This document shows positions 5,875-10,768 of a stretch of DNA of 10,768 bases, in pieces. Origin of the DNA: Firmicutes bacterium TM09-10 (GTDB lineage Bacteria; Bacillota; Clostridia; Lachnospirales; Lachnospiraceae); the NCBI GenBank assembly GCA_003481005.1, contig QUKC01000040.1, positions 1 to 10,768 on the forward strand, in the 5' to 3' direction. The notes under the pieces were generated by a model. That model was given only the letters and a program-made list of their open reading frames with translations, was not told the origin of the DNA and searched no databases. Position 1 is the stretch's first letter. Each line of letters begins with the position of its first letter. The position numbers and the translations under genes are program-made.

Positions 5875-7653
5875 TCACTCGTCTCCGAGATCCGGCGTAT
5901 CACACAGGATTACTGTAGCTTTGTGTTTCCCTTCTGTTTCGAAAATCAAAAGCTCGTTTTTGCCGGGCTTTAATAATGCGCCAGGCAGATAGAGACGGCG
6001 CTGGGGACCTTCTTCCCAGAAGCGTCCGAGATTAAAGGCGTTTACAACCACGAAGCCCTTGCCCCAGCCTGTCATATCCAGGAACGTATCTGCAGGCTCG
6101 TCTACGTTAAATTCTACCTGATAAAAGGCAGGAAGTCCTTCTTCATAACCGGCTTCAAAGTTCAGCTGATCCAGGTTCGTCATGGGCAATGCATACTGCT
6201 TCCAGTTATGCTGTGCAAAACGGTCGTTAATCATAACGCAGCCGTCGATACCTTTTCTCTGCCAGTTTAAGTACGGTCCGTAGTTGACGCGTCCCATGTT
6301 CTCCACCAGAATGTCGAGGTGCATATTTTTCCCATGGAACGGTCCTACCTCATGACGCACCTCCAGCTCCCGGTCGTATGCTGTCATCGCGCGCTGTTTA
6401 TCAATGAACGCGATTGCGCGGTCCGCCGCTTTGAATAATTTCAGGCTGTTTAGCTCCGAGCTGGATTCCAGAACAGCAGAATACAGCATGTAGCCGTAAC
6501 TCTGTCCCATCCGTTCCATCGCCTGCGGCGTTACACTCTCCTGTGGCTGCGCCAGATCCGGCAGGGCATGGAACAGATCGGTCTTTGCCACAACGGGCGC
6601 TTCTCCGTATGCGCTGCGCTTTACCGGTGGCAAGAGCTCTACTTCCTGCTGTGGCTCAAACTCTGCGATCACCTTCTGGCATTTTTTGTACTTTTCAGTA
6701 ATCTGACCGTCCTCTGTCAGCAATGCATCATAATCGTAGGACGTTACATCCGGTGTCAAAAACTCTCCATAGTTAGAACCGTTCATGAAGCCGAAGTTCG
6801 TTCCGCCCTCCGCTACATACAGATTGACACTGCCGCCCTCTAAAACCTCACGAAGCTCCTTTGCCGCCTGATCTGCATCCGTTGTATGATGCTTTCCGCT
6901 TCTCCAGGCATCAAACCACCCTACCCACAGCTCTGCGCACATGCAGGGACCGCCGTGATTATATTTTTTCAGACAGTCAAATGCGATCTTCCCTCTGCTG
7001 CCAAAGTTTGCCGTCGGAAACAGGTCCTCCACCGCTGTATTCTGAAAAATATCATCGGCCGGGCCATCCGACTGGAACAGCGGTACATCGATTCCGCCTT
7101 CGCGCATCATATCCCGCAGCACCTGGATATATTTTTTGTCATTTCCAAAGGTACCGTATTCGTTTTCCACCTGCATCATCAAAACAGGTCCGCCCTGTGT
7201 GATCTGCAGCGGTGCAAGATAAGGCATCAGCACCTTGTAATAGTCCCGGACGTGACGCAGATACCGCTCGTCGCTCGTCCGCAGCGCCATATCACCGTCT
7301 GCAAGCAGCCATGCCGGGAATCCGCCAAACTCCCATTCCGCGCAGATATACGGGGACGGACGCAGGATCACCCACAGTCCAAGCTTCTGCGCAAGCTTTA
7401 CATAGCCTACAAGGTCTGTCAGCCCGTGAAGCTTTTCCCCGGTAAAATCAAACTCTCCCTTTTTCGGCTCGTGCAGGTTCCACGGTACGACCGTCTCTAC
7501 GGTATTGCAGCCCAGCGCCTTTAATTTTAACAGGCGGTCTTCCCAGTATTCCGGAAGTACCCGGAAATAATGCATTCCGCCGGAAATAATCCGAAACGGG
7601 TTTCCGTCCAGATAGAACTGATCCTTAATTTCAAATGTGTGCAGCTGTTCCAT
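5875..7653 (-). CDS. GH35 family beta-galactosidase, cytoplasmic BgaC-like type
   Basis: The 592-residue protein is a glycoside hydrolase family 35 beta-galactosidase, which removes terminal galactose by a retaining mechanism. The TIM-barrel start carries LDGNPFRIISGGMHYFRV, then ALGCNTVETVVPWNLHEP, RPSPYICAEWEFGGFPAW and MMQVENEYG. By family homology Glu165 in VENEYG is the acid/base and Glu241 in CAELWVGWFDAW the nucleophile. The C-terminal jelly-roll region ends in GKGFVVVNAFNLGRFW and a PGKNELLIFE strand. There is no signal peptide, so it acts in the cytoplasm. Length and layout resemble pneumococcal BgaC, which prefers beta-1,3-linked galactose; that preference here is inference. The frame is open to 7689, but those extra 12 codons lie largely in a dispersed repeat, and AAGGA three bases before the ATG at 7653 supports the shorter form. 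No sugar transporter or regulator is adjacent. Confidence 0.93.
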   Translation of the reverse strand: MEQLHTFEIKDQFYLDGNPFRIISGGMHYFRVLPEYWEDRLLKLKALGCNTVETVVPWNLHEPKKGEFDFTGEKLHGLTDLVGYVKLAQKLGLWVILRPSPYICAEWEFGGFPAWLLADGDMALRTSDERYLRHVRDYYKVLMPYLAPLQITQGGPVLMMQVENEYGTFGNDKKYIQVLRDMMREGGIDVPLFQSDGPADDIFQNTAVEDLFPTANFGSRGKIAFDCLKKYNHGGPCMCAELWVGWFDAWRSGKHHTTDADQAAKELREVLEGGSVNLYVAEGGTNFGFMNGSNYGEFLTPDVTSYDYDALLTEDGQITEKYKKCQKVIAEFEPQQEVELLPPVKRSAYGEAPVVAKTDLFHALPDLAQPQESVTPQAMERMGQSYGYMLYSAVLESSSELNSLKLFKAADRAIAFIDKQRAMTAYDRELEVRHEVGPFHGKNMHLDILVENMGRVNYGPYLNWQRKGIDGCVMINDRFAQHNWKQYALPMTNLDQLNFEAGYEEGLPAFYQVEFNVDEPADTFLDMTGWGKGFVVVNAFNLGRFWEEGPQRRLYLPGALLKPGKNELLIFETEGKHKATVILCDTPDLGDE

Positions 7654-7662
7654 TTTTCCTTC

Positions 7663-7725
7663 CATTTCTGCGCACGTTCTTTTGCGCATGCCAAATTTGT
7701 GTCAAGTGCGAGCAGACACAAATCT
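7663..7725 (-). repeat. Two-hairpin intergenic repeat, copy A
   Basis: This 63-base block is about 90% identical to the block at 10553-10614, in the same orientation. Each copy holds two inverted repeats. One has TGCGCA arms (7669-7688 here); the other has ATTTGTGTC/GACACAAAT arms around an 11-base spacer. Copy A fills most of the 93-base gap between the permease stop and the GH35 start. Its minus strand contains an ATG in frame with GH35, which gives a spurious 5' extension of that gene. It contains a TTGACA but no matching -10 box. Confidence 0.85.
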
Positions 7726-7746
7726 TTGCCCTCTTTTTATGCCAGT

Positions 7747-8961
7747 TTATTCATGCCGGAGTGCTTCAATCGGACTCAATTTTGCAGCCTTTTTTGCAGG
7801 ATAGATTCCGAAGAAAATTCCAACCGCTGAAGAAAACAGCGTCGCGCCCAACACCGTAGACAGCTTCACCTTTGCAGAAAAGCCGATCAGGCTGCAGACG
7901 CCAAATGCGCCCAGTACACCCAGCAAGATTCCGATCAATCCTCCCAACAATGTAATAATTGCAGATTCGGACAAAAATTGCAACAGTACAGAACCGGTTC
8001 TTGCACCGAGCGCTTTACGGATTCCGATTTCCCGCGTCCGCTCCGTAACTGATACGAGCATGATATTCATAACGCCAATGCCGCCCACCAGCAGAGAAAT
8101 CGCCGCTACCAAAACAACAAAAATCGTGATGTAATTCAATACGCTGTTGACCTGGGCAAGCGCATCGTTAAAGCTCTGCACTAAAATAATTCCCTTTCCG
8201 CGCACATTATGGCGTTTTTCCAGAAGGCTCACGCTGTCCTTTGCGATCTTCGAGGTATATTCATTGCTTTCTCCAATAATGTAAAAGTCTGAAAAATCGC
8301 TCACATAATAGCCGAAGGTTTCCAGCGTCGACAGCGGGATCTCCATGGACTGCATTCCTCCGCTCGTCATATTGATCAATGCGGCGCTGCTATCCTGCCG
8401 GATACCGATCACTTCAAATTCCTGGGAAATACCGTCGATATCCAGATTCAGCGTCATTCCGACCACATCCGTCGTGCCAAATAACGTCCTCGCCGTGCTC
8501 TCCGGGATCACGCAGACCTTTTTTGCCCCATAATAATCATTTTCTGTAAAGAAATGTCCTTTGATGATCGGGTCTTTGCTATAGTCCTTCAAGCCAGCCG
8601 TCCCGCAGCTGAGCATGATATCAAAGCTTCCCTTCCGGGTACTCGTGGAACCATATACATTATAGACCGGCGTAACACTCTTTACGTGAGCCACCTTTTC
8701 CTGAATTGCATCAAAATCTTCTTCACTGAAGAAAACCTGTTCCTCCTGATTTTGCTGCATATCCGTATAAATTGCGACCTGTCCGCCAGCCATATCGTTT
8801 AACTCGCCGTTTACCTCTGACTTGATGCCGTTTCCGACCGAAATAATCATGATGACAGAGGAAATACCGATGATAATACCCAGCATCGTCAGAACAGACC
8901 GTCCCTTATTGCTCCTGATATTCATCAGCGCAATTTTGATATATTCCCAAACCTGTGACAT
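7747..8961 (-). CDS. ABC transporter permease, MacB/FtsX type
   Basis: The 404-residue protein has the MacB-like topology. One N-terminal membrane helix (about 22-43, after a short amphipathic stretch with NIRSNKGRS) is followed by a large extracytoplasmic domain (about 45-270, MacB periplasmic-core type). Three C-terminal helices follow (about 275-303, 330-357, 367-388), forming the FtsX domain. The motif ERTREIGIRKALGA (307-320) and the tail SPIEALRHE are hallmarks of this permease family. It would not be an ion channel but a mechanotransmitting or exporting partner of an ABC ATPase and an HlyD-type adaptor; typical cargoes are peptides, antibiotics or lipids, and the substrate here is unknown. 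There is no nucleotide-binding domain fused to it. A strong AAGGAG lies five bases before the ATG, 15 bases after the adaptor gene, so the two are one operon. Confidence 0.92.
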   Translation of the reverse strand: MSQVWEYIKIALMNIRSNKGRSVLTMLGIIIGISSVIMIISVGNGIKSEVNGELNDMAGGQVAIYTDMQQNQEEQVFFSEEDFDAIQEKVAHVKSVTPVYNVYGSTSTRKGSFDIMLSCGTAGLKDYSKDPIIKGHFFTENDYYGAKKVCVIPESTARTLFGTTDVVGMTLNLDIDGISQEFEVIGIRQDSSAALINMTSGGMQSMEIPLSTLETFGYYVSDFSDFYIIGESNEYTSKIAKDSVSLLEKRHNVRGKGIILVQSFNDALAQVNSVLNYITIFVVLVAAISLLVGGIGVMNIMLVSVTERTREIGIRKALGARTGSVLLQFLSESAIITLLGGLIGILLGVLGAFGVCSLIGFSAKVKLSTVLGATLFSSAVGIFFGIYPAKKAAKLSPIEALRHE

Positions 8962-8976
8962 ATATTCTCCTTTTGC

Positions 8977-10536
8977 TTACTGCATCACAGGATTTACCTG
9001 CAGTCCTTCCATCAGATCCATATCCGAGGAAATCACAACAGTATCCCCCTCGCTGATTCCTTCTTTGATTTCAACATCCATATCGCTGGAAATCCCAGTT
9101 ACAACGTTCTGCCGCACAATCACACCGTCTTTTACCAGATAGCAGAAATCGCCCTCCTTATCCGTGTTGACCGCCTCATAGGGGACAAGCACGACGCCCT
9201 CTGCGGAACCGGTCAGGATCTCCGCCTTTCCTTCGATGCCGAGGAAAATATTGCCGTCCGGATTTTCGATCGTCACATCCGCATAAACGACCGGTGTATT
9301 CTGGGCGTTATTCTGGGCAACGCGATTGATCCTGCTCACCGTTCCCGAATAGGAAACGCCTGCGACCGTCACCGTCGCGCTCTGTCCCTCTTTGACCTTT
9401 TCCAGATCATATTTGCTCAGTTCAACCGTTACCTGTACCGCGCTGCTGCTCTGGATGGTGAACAGCTCGCTGCCCTTTTCCACGCGGCTTCCGGCTGCAG
9501 TCTTAATCCCGCTGATGATTCCGTCAAAGTCCGCAATAATGCCTTCCTGCGCCTTTTCCAGATCGGAGGCTGCCTGATCGGCATTCAACCTTGCGCTTTC
9601 TACGCTCGCCTCTTTGCTCTTTTTATCATAGCCGTTTAAAATGCCGTTCTCGGAGGAATCTTTTTTGCTCTCGCGTTTCTGAATTTCCTCCTGCATATCC
9701 TCCAGCTTTTTCTGCTCAGCGTCAATCAGACGCTGCTTCTGCAGAATCTTTTCGTCGCTGTCGATCATGCTCAGCTGGTTCGCCACATCCGCACGCTGAC
9801 TGTTGATATTGTCAATGACTTCACTGATGGACTCCGTATCGCCGCCGTATGCCTGCTGCTCGGAAAGCTTCCGGTTCTGATAGTTCTGCTCCTGCATCAG
9901 CTTCTTGTCCCATTCGTTTAGATCCTTGCGCTTTGCGTTCTTGTCATCCTCCAGCTCGTATTTCAGACCCTGAACATACTGCTCCTGATCTTCCTTCATC
10001 TGTTTTAATTCATCGAGACCGATGGACGCGTCGGAATATTTATTCTGATTTTCGTTGCTCTGCTGCATAGCGCTCTGATAGCTGCCCTCGCTTGCTTCCG
10101 CATCCAGGTCCGCCTTTTTCTTCGTCAGCTCCAGATCCGCTGTGTCGAACGTCACCAAAACCTCTCCCTTATGTACCGCGTCGCCCTCTTTGACATTGAG
10201 TGCCTGCACAATCGTGCCGACCGGCGCATAGTAGGTTTGCGTTTCCGCACTGCCCACCTTGCCGCTTGCAGAAAGCGTCTCCTCCACATCCCCGACAGCT
10301 GCCGCCTGACACAGAACGCTCGGAAGCACCTTGCTGCTGCTCGCTTTCACATACAGCCCTACGCCAATGACCGCTACTGTAACAATCGCTGCAATCCATG
10401 CCTTGCGGTGCTTTTTCCCGGTTCCGGACGCCTTTTTGACTGCCCGCTCTTTTTTCTTTGCTGCACGTTTTTCCTTTGCAGTCTGTTCTGTGCCGATTTC
10501 CTGCGTGCTCTCCATTTTATCCATCTGATCGCTCAT
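8977..10536 (-). CDS. HlyD/MacA-type efflux adaptor with long coiled coil
   Basis: The 519-residue protein is a membrane-fusion (adaptor) protein that partners MacB-type exporters. A highly charged Lys/Glu/Ala-rich cytoplasmic tail (1-45) precedes a single membrane helix (about 46-64). The two halves of the biotinyl-lipoyl-like domain are at about 103-131 (VGTIVQALNVKEGDAVHKGE) and 333-362 (DFDGIISGIKTAAGSRVEKG). Between them lies a roughly 200-residue Gln/Glu/Lys-rich coiled-coil hairpin, longer than in E. coli MacA. A beta-barrel (about 367-445) and membrane-proximal domain (about 448-515, VLVPYEAV, GISEGDTVV) follow. No lipobox is seen. An AGAGGA lies about ten bases before the ATG, a somewhat long spacing; ATGs at codons 5 and 8 are alternatives. 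The gene starts just past repeat copy B and is followed by the permease. Confidence 0.92.
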   Translation of the reverse strand: MSDQMDKMESTQEIGTEQTAKEKRAAKKKERAVKKASGTGKKHRKAWIAAIVTVAVIGVGLYVKASSSKVLPSVLCQAAAVGDVEETLSASGKVGSAETQTYYAPVGTIVQALNVKEGDAVHKGEVLVTFDTADLELTKKKADLDAEASEGSYQSAMQQSNENQNKYSDASIGLDELKQMKEDQEQYVQGLKYELEDDKNAKRKDLNEWDKKLMQEQNYQNRKLSEQQAYGGDTESISEVIDNINSQRADVANQLSMIDSDEKILQKQRLIDAEQKKLEDMQEEIQKRESKKDSSENGILNGYDKKSKEASVESARLNADQAASDLEKAQEGIIADFDGIISGIKTAAGSRVEKGSELFTIQSSSAVQVTVELSKYDLEKVKEGQSATVTVAGVSYSGTVSRINRVAQNNAQNTPVVYADVTIENPDGNIFLGIEGKAEILTGSAEGVVLVPYEAVNTDKEGDFCYLVKDGVIVRQNVVTGISSDMDVEIKEGISEGDTVVISSDMDLMEGLQVNPVMQ

Positions 10537-10552
10537 TTTCAGTCTTTCCTCT

Positions 10553-10614
10553 CATTTCTGCGCACGCTTTTTGCGCATGCCGAGTTTGTGTCAAGTGCGC
10601 GCAGACACAAATCT
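10553..10614 (-). repeat. Two-hairpin intergenic repeat, copy B
   Basis: This 62-base block matches 7663-7725 with one indel and a handful of substitutions. It has TGCGCA arms (10559-10577 region) and a TTTGTGTC/GACACAAA stem around an 11-base spacer. It ends 16 bases upstream of the adaptor ATG. On the minus strand it contains a 9-codon mini-ORF (10578-10552, MRKKRAQK then stop) without an obvious ribosome binding site. The one-base indel relative to copy A shifts this frame, which explains why copy A reads into its gene and copy B does not. Confidence 0.85.
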
Positions 10615-10616
10615 CG

Positions 10617-10643
10617 AGATTGAAAAATTTAATTTTTCAATCT
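10617..10643. repeat. AT-rich perfect hairpin
   Basis: Two 12-base arms, AGATTGAAAAAT and ATTTTTCAATCT, flank a TTA loop, with TCGA on both outer sides adding pairs across a bulge. Neither strand has a following T run, so a terminator role is not clear. It abuts repeat copy B. Confidence 0.75.
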
Positions 10644-10647
10644 TCGA

Positions 10648-10670
10648 AACTGTTCAGTACCCTCACAGTT
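10648..10670. repeat. Short inverted repeat AACTGT/ACAGTT
   Basis: Six-base arms around an 11-base spacer. It is weak alone but is one link in a chain of hairpins covering the whole right edge. Confidence 0.4.
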
Positions 10671-10674
10671 ACGC

Positions 10675-10717
10675 GCAAAAATCCATTCCAAATCGGCTGT
10701 GCCGATAGGATTTTTGC
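10675..10717. repeat. Nested double hairpin
   Basis: The outer arms GCAAAAATCC (10675-10684) and GGATTTTTGC (10708-10717) are perfect 10-base complements. Nested inside is ATCGGC-TGT-GCCGAT (10692-10706). The arrangement would give a long stem with a 7-base internal bulge on one side. No T run follows on either strand. No open frame of note crosses it. Confidence 0.75.
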
Positions 10718-10720
10718 CTT

Positions 10721-10764
10721 CCGGTCTAAGTTTTCTTACGGTCAGCGCAGTAAATGCGCAGACC
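10721..10764. repeat. Two further hairpins at the right edge
   Basis: TAAG-TTTT-CTTA (10727-10738), flanked by CCG and CGG, is followed by GGTC-A-GCGCA-GTAAA-TGCGC-A-GACC (10740-10764). The latter has 4 and 5 paired bases on each side of a symmetric mismatch. Structure continues to within four bases of the end of the window, so the element may extend beyond it. Confidence 0.6.
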
Positions 10765-10768
10765 TACT

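Noticed and set aside
7663..7725. TTGACA within the repeat as a promoter for GH35
   Set aside because: No acceptable -10 box occurs 16-18 bases downstream in either copy; the TTGACA is part of the hairpin arm GACACAAA.
10617..10643. Bidirectional terminator at the AT-rich hairpin
   Set aside because: The stem is almost all A-T at the loop end and neither strand has a T run after it.
10553..10768. CRISPR array or known riboswitch at the right edge
   Set aside because: There are inverted repeats but no regularly spaced direct repeats, and I recognise no riboswitch core.

Overview
The window looks like chromosomal DNA from a gut-type Clostridia, most likely a Lachnospiraceae member. This is an inference from moderate base composition, strong AGGAGG-type ribosome binding sites, tRNA genes without an encoded CCA end, the Firmicutes-style tsaE-tsaB-rimI cluster, the MEP-pathway gene ispD and a cytoplasmic GH35 beta-galactosidase. 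Every gene I can support lies on the minus strand, so transcription runs from high to low coordinates.

Right edge (10537-10768): a gene-free stretch packed with inverted repeats, six hairpins in about 215 bases. It leads into a two-gene efflux unit: a long-coiled-coil HlyD/MacA-type adaptor (8977-10536) and a MacB/FtsX-type permease (7747-8961). No ABC ATPase gene accompanies them in the window. A GH35 beta-galactosidase (5875-7653) follows, ending at a good intrinsic terminator (5779-5811). A ~62-base two-hairpin repeat sits just upstream of both the adaptor gene and the beta-galactosidase gene, in the same orientation; it is the most unusual feature of the window.

Centre (532-5734): a tightly packed eight-gene run: a YcxB-like membrane protein, tsaE, tsaB, rimI, a small six-cysteine protein of unknown function, an RNase Z gene, tsaD and ispD. 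TsaE, TsaB and TsaD are three parts of the machinery that puts threonylcarbamoyl on A37 of ANN-decoding tRNAs (TsaC is not in the window). RimI acetylates ribosomal protein S18, RNase Z trims tRNA 3' ends, and IspD makes an isoprenoid precursor. The theme is translation and tRNA maturation, with one isoprenoid step at the end. Several genes overlap by 1-4 bases, which suggests translational coupling.

Left edge (1-437): a near-consensus promoter drives two tRNA-Ser genes (UGA then GGA anticodons), neither with an encoded CCA. Two hairpins follow, and a possible promoter fires off the left end of the window.

Most of the window is well-understood housekeeping content. I do not see a clear undescribed enzymatic or defence system. 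The items that deserve a second look are the shared repeat, the structured right edge, the missing ATPase and the six-cysteine protein inside the tsa/rnz operon.
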